A stretch of 64,000 bases of DNA, from positions 455,806 to 519,805 of the forward strand of contig JAEPNP010000001.1 of NCBI GenBank assembly GCA_017643395.1, in the 5' to 3' direction. The translations under genes were made by a program, and so were the position numbers. The notes below the pieces were generated by a model, which worked only from the letters and a program-made list of their open reading frames with translations, did not search any database and was not told the DNA's origin. The stretch comes from Rhodothermales bacterium (lineage in GTDB: Bacteria > Bacteroidota > Rhodothermia > Rhodothermales > UBA10348). The stretch's first letter is position 1, and each line of letters opens with the position of its first letter. This document shows, one piece after another, positions 9,172 through 18,101 of this stretch.

Positions 9172-10835
9172 GGGCGACCTCCCGGGATGAAGCGCGGCGG
9201 GTGCTGGCGATGCCAGTCGGTGCGCTGCTGATAGGCGATGGCGGCGTCAAGCAGAAGGCCGTCATCGTAGAGGCCGCCGATCAGGCTGATGCCGGTCGGC
9301 AGGCGCGCTTCCGGCCGGTCATCCGGTGATCGGTAGCCGTTCTTGAGTGTGATCGCCGGCTGTCCGGTCAGGTTGGTGATGGCCCCGCCCGCGCCGCTCG
9401 GCGCGATCAGCAGGTCAAACTCCTGCATGAGGGAATCCATGCTCATGATCAGTAAGGCCCGGTGCCGGTTGGCCTGGATGTATTCGGCGGCTGGAATGAA
9501 ACGAGACTGGCGCAGTGAATTGGCTCGGGATGAGGAGCTCTGCCAGGAAAGCGAATCGTCCAGATTCTCCTGCAACAGCTGGTCGAACACCGCGCCGGAT
9601 TCGCCCCGGATAACCGTTGAGATCACGCCGCTCCAGTTCACGGGACCCGGAAATGCAACGGAATCCACCTGCATGCCCATCGCCCGAAAGACCTCCATCG
9701 CTGCCCGTGCGTTGTCCCCGGTGGCCGTCGAGTCCCGATCGAACGCGTCTTTGACGTACCCCAGCCGGACCGAGGACCAATCTCGCCCCTGGCCCACCTG
9801 CACCGGGGCGTTGACCGTGGATGGGTCTTCCGGGTCCTGCCCGAGCATGCCCGAAAACGCGATGGCGCAATCCAGTGCCGTGCGACACATGGGCCCGATC
9901 TTGTCCAGCGACCACGACAGGGTCATGGCCCCCGCCCGGGAGACCATTCCGTAGGTAGGACGCAGTCCGGTGAGGCCGTTTCGGGTGGACGGCGAGATGA
10001 TGGACCCCCACGTCTCGGTCCCGATGGCCCAGGGCACGAGTCCGGCAGCCGTTGCTGAGCCCGGCCCTGCCGAAGATCCACTGGCTCCGGTGGTGGAATC
10101 CCACGGCGTCATCGTGCGGCCGCCGAACCATCGATCGCCGCTGGCCAGCTCCCCGCTGGTGAGTTTGGCGATGAGCACGGCGCCTTCCTCATCCAGCCTT
10201 CGGATCACGGTCGCCGTACGATCAATCACCTGGTCCCGGTACGGGCCCGCGCCCCACGTCGTTGGATAGCCGGGCACGGCCAACAGATCCTTGGCGCCGT
10301 ACGGAATGCCGTGCAGGAGGCCTCGCCAGGTGCCGGCCGCAATCTCGCGATCCGCAGCCCTTGCCTGCGCCAGAGCGCGATCCTCCAGGAGGGTGACCAC
10401 AGCCTGCAGTTCGGCGTCGTGGGCCCGCAACCGGTCGATGTAGTACCGGGTCAGTTCTTCAGAGGTGACCGCGCGCGTCCTCAGAAGGGAAGCGAGCTCG
10501 GCAACCGTAAGGAAGGCGAATTCCCGGTCTTCCGGAACGCGTGCCTCCGGGAGTCGCACATCAAAGCTGCTGGTGCCCGTGGGCATGACGAACCCCGGCG
10601 GCCTTGGCTCGAACCACAGCGCCGGCGCCACGGCATTGTCCAGCGGATGCTCCCTGAGCTCTGAATAGCTGCGCAGATTGCGCTCCAGATTGCGCCGCAT
10701 GGTGCGCAATTCCTCATCCGTGAAGTCCAGGCCGGCCACTTTCTGGGCGCCCTGTACATCGCGCTTGGAAAATGGCTCTGAGGATCCGCAGCCAACCAGG
10801 AAGCCTGCGATCAGAAGGAAAAACGCACTACGCAT
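9168..10835 (-). CDS. Amidase-signature family lipoprotein
   Basis: 555 residues from MRSAFFLLIAGFLVGCGSS, a lipoprotein signal with lipobox LVGC; an upstream ATG would add an implausible Pro-rich leader. The amidase-signature triad is visible: Lys in LLHGIPYGAKDLLAVPGYPTT, the cis-Ser region TTGASGSSAGPGSATAAG, and the Ser nucleophile region IGTETWGSIISPSTRNGLTG. It therefore probably hydrolyses an amide bond in the periplasm or at the outer membrane. It is too diverged, and secreted, to be GatA of tRNA amidation. The start codon lies 8 bp inside the RqcH-like gene and the stop overlaps uppP. The substrate is unknown. Confidence 0.88.
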   Translation of the reverse strand: MRSAFFLLIAGFLVGCGSSEPFSKRDVQGAQKVAGLDFTDEELRTMRRNLERNLRSYSELREHPLDNAVAPALWFEPRPPGFVMPTGTSSFDVRLPEARVPEDREFAFLTVAELASLLRTRAVTSEELTRYYIDRLRAHDAELQAVVTLLEDRALAQARAADREIAAGTWRGLLHGIPYGAKDLLAVPGYPTTWGAGPYRDQVIDRTATVIRRLDEEGAVLIAKLTSGELASGDRWFGGRTMTPWDSTTGASGSSAGPGSATAAGLVPWAIGTETWGSIISPSTRNGLTGLRPTYGMVSRAGAMTLSWSLDKIGPMCRTALDCAIAFSGMLGQDPEDPSTVNAPVQVGQGRDWSSVRLGYVKDAFDRDSTATGDNARAAMEVFRAMGMQVDSVAFPGPVNWSGVISTVIRGESGAVFDQLLQENLDDSLSWQSSSSRANSLRQSRFIPAAEYIQANRHRALLIMSMDSLMQEFDLLIAPSGAGGAITNLTGQPAITLKNGYRSPDDRPEARLPTGISLIGGLYDDGLLLDAAIAYQQRTDWHRQHPPRFIPGGRP

Positions 10836-12477
10836 CGGTGGCGTCGGGGGGCAATTGGGGCGGCACAATCAGGACCTCCTCGCGCTCGACCAACACGGTG
10901 CCGGGCGGGGCTTTGCGGGGGCTGCGAACATACTTCCTTTCAGCGACGATTACCGGTGCGAGCCCGGATCCACGTGCCTTCGAAAACCAGGCGGCGATGG
11001 AGGCCGCCTGCTCCAGGACGTGCCCGGGTGGTTTGCCGGATTTCTGCGGTCGCCGCAGAACCGTATGCGAGCCCGGCACGCCGCGCGCATGCAGCCACAG
11101 ATCGTGCTTGCGGGCATCGCGGAAGGTCAGACGATCGTTTTGCTTTGCGTTGCGACCCACCCACACCTCGTGATCGCCGTCCAGCCTGAAGACACGGTAC
11201 GGCACGTCTGACGCAGCCGATTTGTCCCTACGGCTCGGCAGGTGATCTGCGTGGCGCTTCTCAAATGCCCTCAGGCCTTTCAGGTCTTCCACGTCCTGAA
11301 GCTCGCTGAGCATGGATCCGGTCGCGGAGGCCCGTGCCTCGGCTGCTGCGAGTCGTCGTTCCGCTTCCTCCCGCGCCCGACGGCTCCGGCGAGCGCGATC
11401 GTAGTACCGGTTCGCGTTCTCCAGCCCCGAAAGCGCCGGGTCGAGCGGTATGGTGACGGTCTCTCCGGCCCCGAAGAGGTCAGCCAGCGCCACCTGCTCG
11501 CGTCCGGGCGACGACCCTGCTTCGGTGGCCATGAGCAGGTGACCCCATCGCTCGTAGCGATCCGCGCGGGACGGGCGATGGATTTCGCGGCTCATCGAGG
11601 CCAGGGAGTCGGCGGCCTTGCGAGCTCTCAGTTCGACATCTCTGACCAGGGGTTCGTAGCGACTCCTGAAGGCACGATCCGAAAGGGAGGCCCGAACCAA
11701 TGCTCGCACGGCGGCATCCACGGACTCGAACGGCTCCGGCTCGGCCGGCGGAGTCGTGAAGCGGATCAATCCGAGCGCGAGCGGAGACCGGCCATTCCGA
11801 TACACAGCCGGGGCCGCGGCTTGGAGCGCGTCCTCCCGCACGGATCCCACCGCGTTGCTGAGGGACTGAAAGTCGTTCGGCCCCGCCAGACAGGCGTCTG
11901 CAATCTTGAGTTCTGCGCGCGCAGCAACCTCCTGCGCCATCCACTGATCGAACAGCGGAACGGCCCTAAGCACCGCACGGGCGATGGGCTGCGCGCCCGT
12001 AGGCCAGCGGTCCGCCAACTCCTCCGCCGTGACGGGGTCGGGGGCGGGACGGCCGAGCGGCAGTTCTGCGGGTCCCACGTTTTCGCGAAATCGCTCGATC
12101 ACGGCACCCTGGCCATCGCCTAGAAAGACGTTTGCGCGCGAACCGAAGAGCTGGGTGCGAAGCAGGAGGCCGTTCGAGATCCGGATATCCAGCATGCGGT
12201 CCCGATCGGCGACCGCCACGCCGTCGACGGCGTGACCGTGCAGTGCCCGGAACAGCGGCGTGACGTTTCGTCGAGGTTTGCCGGCCCCGTCCTGCCGAAA
12301 GACAAACGTACTGCCGGGTCGTACGGAGATCCGAAGTGAAGCCTCGCCTGCCCCGTCAGCGAGCAATAGCGTCAGCTCGTCCCGGGAGGACGAATAGGCA
12401 TCCTCGATGCGCCACCCGCGCAGTGAGCCGTTCCATTCACGCGCGAGCGCGCGCAACGTGTAATAGCCGAGCAGCAC
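10828..12477 (-). CDS. rqcH: NFACT/RqcH family ribosome quality-control protein
   Basis: 549 residues from a GTG start at 12477 that abuts the TGA of the preceding gene. RqcH-type proteins bind the obstructed 50S subunit and add C-terminal Ala tails to stalled nascent chains. The N-terminal NFACT-N domain starts LGYYTLRALAREWNGSLRGWRI and retains the paired acidic/basic residues (VADRDRMLDIRI) expected in tail-synthesising members. A helical middle region (residues ~330-400, RRSRRAREEAERRLAAAEARA) is the coiled-coil part. The C-terminal NFACT-R domain has the diagnostic DLWLHARGVPGSHTVLR and HVLEQAASIAAWFSKARGSG. Such proteins are also annotated as fibronectin-binding; that name is historical. 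It is the second gene of the uppP operon. Confidence 0.88.
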   Translation of the reverse strand: MLLGYYTLRALAREWNGSLRGWRIEDAYSSSRDELTLLLADGAGEASLRISVRPGSTFVFRQDGAGKPRRNVTPLFRALHGHAVDGVAVADRDRMLDIRISNGLLLRTQLFGSRANVFLGDGQGAVIERFRENVGPAELPLGRPAPDPVTAEELADRWPTGAQPIARAVLRAVPLFDQWMAQEVAARAELKIADACLAGPNDFQSLSNAVGSVREDALQAAAPAVYRNGRSPLALGLIRFTTPPAEPEPFESVDAAVRALVRASLSDRAFRSRYEPLVRDVELRARKAADSLASMSREIHRPSRADRYERWGHLLMATEAGSSPGREQVALADLFGAGETVTIPLDPALSGLENANRYYDRARRSRRAREEAERRLAAAEARASATGSMLSELQDVEDLKGLRAFEKRHADHLPSRRDKSAASDVPYRVFRLDGDHEVWVGRNAKQNDRLTFRDARKHDLWLHARGVPGSHTVLRRPQKSGKPPGHVLEQAASIAAWFSKARGSGLAPVIVAERKYVRSPRKAPPGTVLVEREEVLIVPPQLPPDATDA

Positions 12478-12798
12478 TCAGTTTGCCTTGGCGGGACGCG
12501 AGCGAGCTTCGGCAATCATGGAGAGGACCCAGATGACTGCCCATCCGCCGGCCGCCCAGAGCTGCCCCGCGTACAGCAGGAGACCCACATTGGCGGCGTA
12601 CAGCACGTGGAAGAACCATGTCGGCACGCCCTGAGAGCGCACGGGCACGTTCCCTGCCACCGCGCCCAGCTTCAGCAAAAGCATGAGCCCGGTATAGATC
12701 CACACCACCCAAAGTGCCCACGCCTGGCCGGCAAATGCGACATACGCAATAAGCAGCGTCACTGCGATGTCGATTACCACATGCCTAATCCAGCCCAT
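12478..12798 (-). CDS. Small membrane protein, unknown function
   Basis: 106 residues from the ATG at 12798 (MGWIRHVVIDIAVTLL). Three to four hydrophobic segments are visible: DIAVTLLIAYVAFAGQAWALWVVW, TGLMLLLKLGAV, FFHVLYAANVGLLLYAGQL and GGWAVIWVLSMIAEAR. A longer start at 12852 (MRAIYFAERFTE...) is possible but would overlap the start of the divergent MscS gene and leave no promoter space. The stop codon abuts the GTG of the RqcH-like gene (TGAGTG), so it opens the operon. I do not recognise the family. Confidence 0.7.
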   Translation of the reverse strand: MGWIRHVVIDIAVTLLIAYVAFAGQAWALWVVWIYTGLMLLLKLGAVAGNVPVRSQGVPTWFFHVLYAANVGLLLYAGQLWAAGGWAVIWVLSMIAEARSRPAKAN

Positions 12799-12850
12799 TC
12801 CCGGGTATTCAGTTGTTTCAGTAAATCGCTCAGCGAAGTATATAGCACGC

Positions 12851-14113
12851 ATGCTACGCATGCGGTCGGTATTGCTGGCGCTGGTGCTACTCCTCCCGGC
12901 GTGCCAGGGTTTTGGCGGATTCGGGGACCCGGAGCCAGCGGATTCGCTGGTGGTGTCCGTGGACTCTTCGATGGTCGCGGATTCGACGGCCGGCCTGCAG
13001 GGCGCGATTTCGCCCGCGGTGGTGACGGCAGACCCGGGAGGGTCGCCTGCGCAGTCCGCTGAGGCAACGGCAGCGCCGGGCGGACCGCCTGCGCAGTCCG
13101 CTCCTCCTTCCGTTACGCCCGCCTCTGGCGACAGCCTCGCGCAGGCCATCGCCGCCCTCGTCCTGCAGCAGCTCCAGGGGCAGGTCCGCGACACCTTTAT
13201 CGTGCGGATCGACACCGTGCGCGCACCCGCTGCTGCGGCAGATACCACCGTGGCTCCGGTGGAGCGTATCCAGGAAGGCCTGCGCAATGTGGGTGCCCGC
13301 ATCATCTTCGCCGCGCTGCTCATCATCGCGGTTTACTACTTCCTTCGGGCGTTGCTTTGGCTTCTGGAGGCCATTGCCGAACGGAGCGCCGCGCGCCGCC
13401 TGTTCTTCAAGCGCCTGATTCCCATTGTGCGCATGGTGGTGTGGGCCATCACCATCTATTTCATCGTGACGAGCGTCTTCTCGGTAGACCGCAACGGGCT
13501 ACTGGCCGCTTCTGCAGCACTCGGCGTCGGCATTGGCCTGGCCGCCCAGGACCTCATCAAGAACCTGCTGGCCGGCATCATCATCATTTTCGACGCGCCG
13601 TTCCAGGTAGGTGACAAGGTGGCGGTGGGAGCCACGTACGGCGAGGTCAAGTCCATCGGAATCCGCTCCACCCGCATCGTCACTCTGGACGACAACCTGG
13701 TCTCCGTTCCGAACTCCCAGGTGGTCGATGGGCAGGTAGCCAACGCCAACGCCGGCGTGCTGGACTGCCAGGTAGTGACTACGCTGTATCTGCCGGGATG
13801 GACGGACGCCAGTCTGGCCAAGAAAATCGCCTTTGAGGCTGCCGCCAACTCCCGGTACGTCTATCTCGAAAAGCCCATCGTGGTGCACGTGCGGGATGAA
13901 TTCAAGGAAACGTTCCTCACCAAGATTGTCGTGAAGGCCTACGTGCTGGACCACCTGTACGAGTCCGCCCTCAGCACGGATATCACTGAAACGGCCAAGA
14001 TGGGCTTCCTGAAGGCGGGGTTGCTGTACCCGGTGTACGGCCTGCAGGCCCCTGAGGAATTGGCTCCGTTCATCGCCGGACCGGCCGAGCCGGAGGAGGG
14101 CGACGATGAGTAG
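12851..14113 (+). CDS. MscS family mechanosensitive ion channel with lipoprotein-like N-terminus
   Basis: About 420 residues. The N-terminus (MRSVLLALVLLLPACQGF) looks like a lipoprotein signal with Cys after LLPA. A low-complexity Ser/Ala/Pro stretch follows (about residues 30-95, including the repeated PGG-PAQSA). The channel core has hydrophobic helices IIFAALLIIAVYYFLRALLWLL and MVVWAITIYFIVTSVF. It then has the MscS pore-lining and beta-domain signature LAASAALGVGIGLAAQDLIKN plus IIIIFDAPFQVGDKVAVG. The C-terminal domain has the usual alternating strands. It should release osmolytes on hypo-osmotic shock. The stop overlaps the next start (ATGAGTAG), so translation of the 1063-residue partner is coupled. 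Start at 12851 or 12860 cannot be decided. Confidence 0.9.
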   Translation: MLRMRSVLLALVLLLPACQGFGGFGDPEPADSLVVSVDSSMVADSTAGLQGAISPAVVTADPGGSPAQSAEATAAPGGPPAQSAPPSVTPASGDSLAQAIAALVLQQLQGQVRDTFIVRIDTVRAPAAAADTTVAPVERIQEGLRNVGARIIFAALLIIAVYYFLRALLWLLEAIAERSAARRLFFKRLIPIVRMVVWAITIYFIVTSVFSVDRNGLLAASAALGVGIGLAAQDLIKNLLAGIIIIFDAPFQVGDKVAVGATYGEVKSIGIRSTRIVTLDDNLVSVPNSQVVDGQVANANAGVLDCQVVTTLYLPGWTDASLAKKIAFEAAANSRYVYLEKPIVVHVRDEFKETFLTKIVVKAYVLDHLYESALSTDITETAKMGFLKAGLLYPVYGLQAPEELAPFIAGPAEPEEGDDE

Positions 14114-17100
14114 CACCTGGGCTGCTCCGGAGGAACACCTGCTGGAGGCGGAGGCTGAGCTGGAATCGGCATCCACCGCTTTCGAAACCGCGGTGCGGGC
14201 CGAGCTGCGGGCGTGGGCCGCGGCGGTTCGCAGTCAGGTGGTGCGACCCTTTGGGCGCATGACGGCGGATGTCTCGGGCAGTCACGACAGCCTGAAGACG
14301 GCGCTTCACGCGCAGATTGCCGAGATCCCTCCGGACGATGGGCTGGCCGCCGAACGAATGTGGGATGCTGTGCGCCTCTACGTCGATCAGGTGCATCAAC
14401 AGGTGATGGACCCCGTACTCGACTACTATCGAGACTCGGACCCCATCAGTCGTCTCGAATCTGTCGCTGAACGCGCGCGCACCCGCCTGTACAAGGCCGT
14501 AGACCGACTGCCCGAGAGTGTCGAGTTACCGACGGCACAGGACCTTCTCCACGGTCAGGCGGGCGACTCGCTCATGATGCGGTGGCGAAAGTCGGCTCAG
14601 CGCGGTAGACGGGCCGCGCGGGGTGCGGCGCGCAGCGTGTCCAACTCGGTGGGTGGGGTGTTCGGTCGGACTCCGGCGATGTTGGCCCACGCCTCTCGAC
14701 GTGTGGCCCCGCAAGAAGTGGCTCGTGCTCGCCTGGACAACGACGTGCTGCCCCGGATTGAAGCCCACACCCGGTCGCTCCGGCAGTGGCTGGAGGCAGA
14801 GGTGCGACAGCAGGAGCGCATTCTGTGGGAATGGACCGTCGGAGCATTGCGGTTTCTGGCCGATCACGACCAGCCGAAATTCCATGTGCCCCACTCGGTC
14901 CGGCTGAAGTGGCCGGACATCAAGGGCCAGGATCAGTCCGTACCAGTCCGCCCGGGTTTCGCGGAGGCCCTGAACCTTCCAGCGCCTGCTCCGCCGGAGG
15001 TGAACGAACCCGACCCTACCGAGGCGCTCGAGGGCCTGAGACGGGATTTCACCAAGGCAGGGACCTTCCTGTACGGTAGCGTGGCCCCCCTGGCTTCCAT
15101 CACGCGGCGGTCAGGCACCAGCGCCGCCTTCACGCGCGACCGCGTGGTACTGGCCGAATCCCTGCTTGACCTTCGGGACCTCGTCCGCAAGACGGAGGAA
15201 GGCCTGCTCAAGGAAATCGGCCACCAGGCGCTTTCTCCGCTGGAACGCACGTACGATGCGGTGCGTGATCGTCTCAAGGCACTGGAATTGGAAGCACGCA
15301 CGCTGATCGCTGAGCACAGTGCCGATCCGCGCAGGCTCGCCGATGAACTCGAGTCCCTGCTGGGCCAGACGGGGGAGATCGCTGCCGTCTATCGGGATCT
15401 TCCGGGGCTCTCCTCATCGGACCGTGCCTTGACCGACGCCGGCGAATCGGCGTGGCGAGGCATGATGAAGGACATCGCCGCCTTGCCGCGGGACCTGCGC
15501 CTGCGAAGTGTGGTCGGCGAAAAACCGGTCACCCACACGACCGACCTTATGCAGGTAGCGCGGGGAGCTTTCGAGCGCTCCCTTTCAGCACGCCTGGAGC
15601 CCACTGCGGAGCCGCTGCGGAAGGCGATTGCTCGGGTCTGGAATCAGACCGAGCAGGTCCAGGAGGTCATCGTAAACACCGTGCATACGGCGCTCCAGCA
15701 GGTTACCGCTACCGATGCGGATTCCGCCGGCGGGGATCTGCCGGAAGAGGAGGCCCCTGATCTGGCGACGCTGATCTCAAGCGGGCTGGATCGTGCGGCG
15801 CTCTCCCTTGAGGAGCGCTACCAGTCTCTCGGGCCGGAGTGGGCTGCCTTCGTAACCCAGCTTCATCGACTCCTCTCGGACGACTGGAACAGTGCGTTTC
15901 GGGCCGTGCAGTCCGACGACTTCCTCGCCAAGCGACTGCTGGGCCTGCAAACAAGCATCAGCAGGCGGTCGGAGCGCAGCTGGAAACGGGTGACACAGGC
16001 ATGGTCCTCCGGTCGTGAGCGTGGTATGGCGGCCTTCCGGCTGGCGCGACAGCGTGGTCGGGACCTGATTCGCATCGGACAGACGGCAGTCGGGGTGTCT
16101 ACCGCGACGACCGCCGAGCGACACCTGGCCCTGGATACCGTAGCCAGTGCGCGGGAGCTGTACGCTCGGCTGCCGCTCGTATATCGGCGCCTGTTCTCTC
16201 CGGAGCCCGTGGCAGATCCCGGCCTGGCTGAGAACCGTGCCGGGGACCTCAAGGAGGTCGGAGGTCTGCTGGATCGATGGGCTCAGGACCTCGGATCGGG
16301 CATCATTGTCGTCGATGCGCCGCTTGGCGCCGGTCGCACGAGCTTTCTGCGACTGCTGGACATCGAACTCCGGGACGACTTCCATACCCTGCGCATTGCG
16401 CTCGACCGCCGCCAGACCACAGAAGCGGAACTGGCCGGCCTGTTCGCCGAAGCCCTGTTTCCGGACCTGCCCTTCCGAGGCGATTTCGCCCAGCTGGAAT
16501 CGTTGATCCGGGAGCGAATCGAGATCAACAGCACGGTCGTGATGGTCGACAACCTCGAGATGCTGATGTTCAACATCTCCGGGGGCACCGCGCTGCTGAA
16601 TCAGTTGCTGCTCTTCTGGATTCGCACGGACGACCGGGTCGCGTGGGTGGCTTCCTGCGGCTCGTTGGCCTGGCGGTTCGCACAAAAGACGGCCCCCGCA
16701 GCGTCCAGACTCGCCATGTCCCACCCGCTCTCCCGCTGGTCCGCACCGACCATGGAAGAGTTGATCCTGAAGCGCCACCGCCGCAGCGGAGTCACGCTGG
16801 AGTTCCAGCCGCCTGAGGACCCATCGCCCCTCACCCGCCAGCGCCTCAGGCGGGCGCGCACGCCCCAGGATGTGCAACGCATCCTGTCCACGGATTTTTT
16901 CGATGCGCTATACCGAATCTCCGGCCAGAGCCCAACGCGTGCGTTGTTTGAGTGGATTCGCGCCGGGGAGTTCAGCGAAGCGGGCGATGTGCTGCGACTG
17001 CATCCCATCAAGCCGCTAAGCTTCACCTATCTGGCGCAGGTCGAGAACGACACCGCCTTCACCATTCGATCGCTGGTGTTCCACAACGTCATGACGGTCG

Positions 17101-17297
17101 AGGAGCATGCAACGCTCTTCCGCACAAACGAAGCCACGGCGATCATGGCTTTCGAAACCCTGCTGTCGGCGGGCCTGATCGAAACCCTCGACGCGGTCGA
17201 CACCGCAGCCATTATGCCAGGCGTGCGCTATCGCATCAGACGCCTCGTGCTGGAACCGGTCGTGCGCTCGCTGCGGGAACGCCACTTCGTCTATTAG
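14106..17297 (+). CDS. Large P-loop-like protein with helical N-terminus, coupled to MscS
   Basis: 1063 residues with no signal peptide, so probably cytoplasmic. Residues 1-700 are mostly long charged helices (LEAEAELESASTAFETAVRAELRAW, LDLRDLVRKTEEGLLKEIG), partly coiled-coil-like. Residues ~725-930 form a NTPase-like domain. The Walker A position reads APLGAGRT (738-745), with Ala for the first Gly and Arg744 for the usual Lys. Walker B reads VVMVDN, with Asp815 followed by Asn rather than Glu. A sensor-like segment VAWVASCGSLAW and a C-terminal winged-helix-like region (VMTVEEHATLF...ETLLSAGLIETL) follow. The altered Walker A suggests nucleotide binding without normal hydrolysis. I do not recognise the family. 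The 8-bp overlap with the MscS gene makes a functional link likely. Confidence 0.75.
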   Translation: MSSTWAAPEEHLLEAEAELESASTAFETAVRAELRAWAAAVRSQVVRPFGRMTADVSGSHDSLKTALHAQIAEIPPDDGLAAERMWDAVRLYVDQVHQQVMDPVLDYYRDSDPISRLESVAERARTRLYKAVDRLPESVELPTAQDLLHGQAGDSLMMRWRKSAQRGRRAARGAARSVSNSVGGVFGRTPAMLAHASRRVAPQEVARARLDNDVLPRIEAHTRSLRQWLEAEVRQQERILWEWTVGALRFLADHDQPKFHVPHSVRLKWPDIKGQDQSVPVRPGFAEALNLPAPAPPEVNEPDPTEALEGLRRDFTKAGTFLYGSVAPLASITRRSGTSAAFTRDRVVLAESLLDLRDLVRKTEEGLLKEIGHQALSPLERTYDAVRDRLKALELEARTLIAEHSADPRRLADELESLLGQTGEIAAVYRDLPGLSSSDRALTDAGESAWRGMMKDIAALPRDLRLRSVVGEKPVTHTTDLMQVARGAFERSLSARLEPTAEPLRKAIARVWNQTEQVQEVIVNTVHTALQQVTATDADSAGGDLPEEEAPDLATLISSGLDRAALSLEERYQSLGPEWAAFVTQLHRLLSDDWNSAFRAVQSDDFLAKRLLGLQTSISRRSERSWKRVTQAWSSGRERGMAAFRLARQRGRDLIRIGQTAVGVSTATTAERHLALDTVASARELYARLPLVYRRLFSPEPVADPGLAENRAGDLKEVGGLLDRWAQDLGSGIIVVDAPLGAGRTSFLRLLDIELRDDFHTLRIALDRRQTTEAELAGLFAEALFPDLPFRGDFAQLESLIRERIEINSTVVMVDNLEMLMFNISGGTALLNQLLLFWIRTDDRVAWVASCGSLAWRFAQKTAPAASRLAMSHPLSRWSAPTMEELILKRHRRSGVTLEFQPPEDPSPLTRQRLRRARTPQDVQRILSTDFFDALYRISGQSPTRALFEWIRAGEFSEAGDVLRLHPIKPLSFTYLAQVENDTAFTIRSLVFHNVMTVEEHATLFRTNEATAIMAFETLLSAGLIETLDAVDTAAIMPGVRYRIRRLVLEPVVRSLRERHFVY

Positions 17298-17917
17298 CGG
17301 TCGGTTCGCGCCGGGAGGTAGTGGACCAGCTCCCAGTGAATGCGATAGGCATAGGTGTAGAATGAGGTGCCGCCGCGCGCGTAGTACGGCGTGATCCACC
17401 TTACCCACCCCAGTTCGGGAGAAACCGTCAGGGTATCGTAGAACGGGAACGGAGTGCTGAATCCGCCGAGCGTGTGGATCTTGCGACGAATTCGGACCCT
17501 GCGATAGGAAGCGCCCGACGCGGTTTCCGCCCGAGTGGTATCGATTACAGACACCGATCCCCAGGAGGCCTCCTGGTCCGGCCTGGGCAACGCGAGCAAC
17601 CACCGAGCTCCGGCAGAGTCCGGTGCATTCATCAGTCCCATGGGGGTGTTCGCGTACCATCCCTGAAGGAGCGCGTGTCTGCCGGAGGACTCGACCCAGT
17701 ACCAGCGCTGTCCCCAGAAGGTCGAATCTCTGGTGATCACCATGGTATCCGTCGGTGGCATGGAGAACGAGAACCCGCTGCGACTCTCCAACCACGTGTT
17801 GGCAATCCACCGATCTCCCACGTTGAGGGGAAGCGCCCATTCCTCAGGCTCCGCCGGTTCAGGAGCGGCCGTGTCGCACGAGACCACCAGAAACAGCACA
17901 CACACCATCCAACGCAT
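17294..17917 (-). CDS. Putative lipoprotein, unknown function
   Basis: 207 residues. The N-terminus MRWMVCVLFLVVSCDTAAPEP is a short lipoprotein signal (lipobox VVSC) followed by a Pro/Glu spacer. The mature part is strand-rich with many aromatic residues (VGDRWIANTW, GQRWYWVESSGRH, YDTLTVSPELGWVRWITPYY), resembling small beta-sandwich envelope lipoproteins that measure or bind a ligand. No catalytic motif is seen. Its stop overlaps the convergent P-loop gene by 4 bp, so the two gene ends are interlocked with no room for a terminator. Confidence 0.7.
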   Translation of the reverse strand: MRWMVCVLFLVVSCDTAAPEPAEPEEWALPLNVGDRWIANTWLESRSGFSFSMPPTDTMVITRDSTFWGQRWYWVESSGRHALLQGWYANTPMGLMNAPDSAGARWLLALPRPDQEASWGSVSVIDTTRAETASGASYRRVRIRRKIHTLGGFSTPFPFYDTLTVSPELGWVRWITPYYARGGTSFYTYAYRIHWELVHYLPARTDR

Positions 17918-18020
17918 CTTCAGCAGGGAGCTGGTTACTGAAGCAAGAAGGATTCGGGCGATGGGGTTGGTGCTGGTGTCTCAGTGTACGGATGCCGTTG
18001 GCCTCGGCGCGAGCCTCGGC

Positions 18021-18100
18021 ATAGCGAGCTGTTGGGACAGACCGGTGACCGGCGCGCGAGTCCCAGGATGGCGAGCGGTTGGGGCGGACCGGTGACCGGC
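18021..18100. repeat. Pair of 33-bp imperfect direct repeats
   Basis: Copies at 18021-18053 and 18068-18100 differ at about four positions. Both end in GACCGGTGACCGGC, which itself contains the palindrome ACCGGT. They sit between the start of the 17917 lipoprotein gene and the stop of the DinB gene, so they are intergenic for minus-strand transcripts. They could be binding sites or the remnant of a tandem duplication; nothing more can be said. Confidence 0.6.
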
Positions 18101-18101
18101 C

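Noticed and set aside
15777-16877. Minus-strand 366-codon open frame inside the P-loop-like gene
   Set aside because: There are no protein features, and the sense frame continues with consistent domain structure and codon use.
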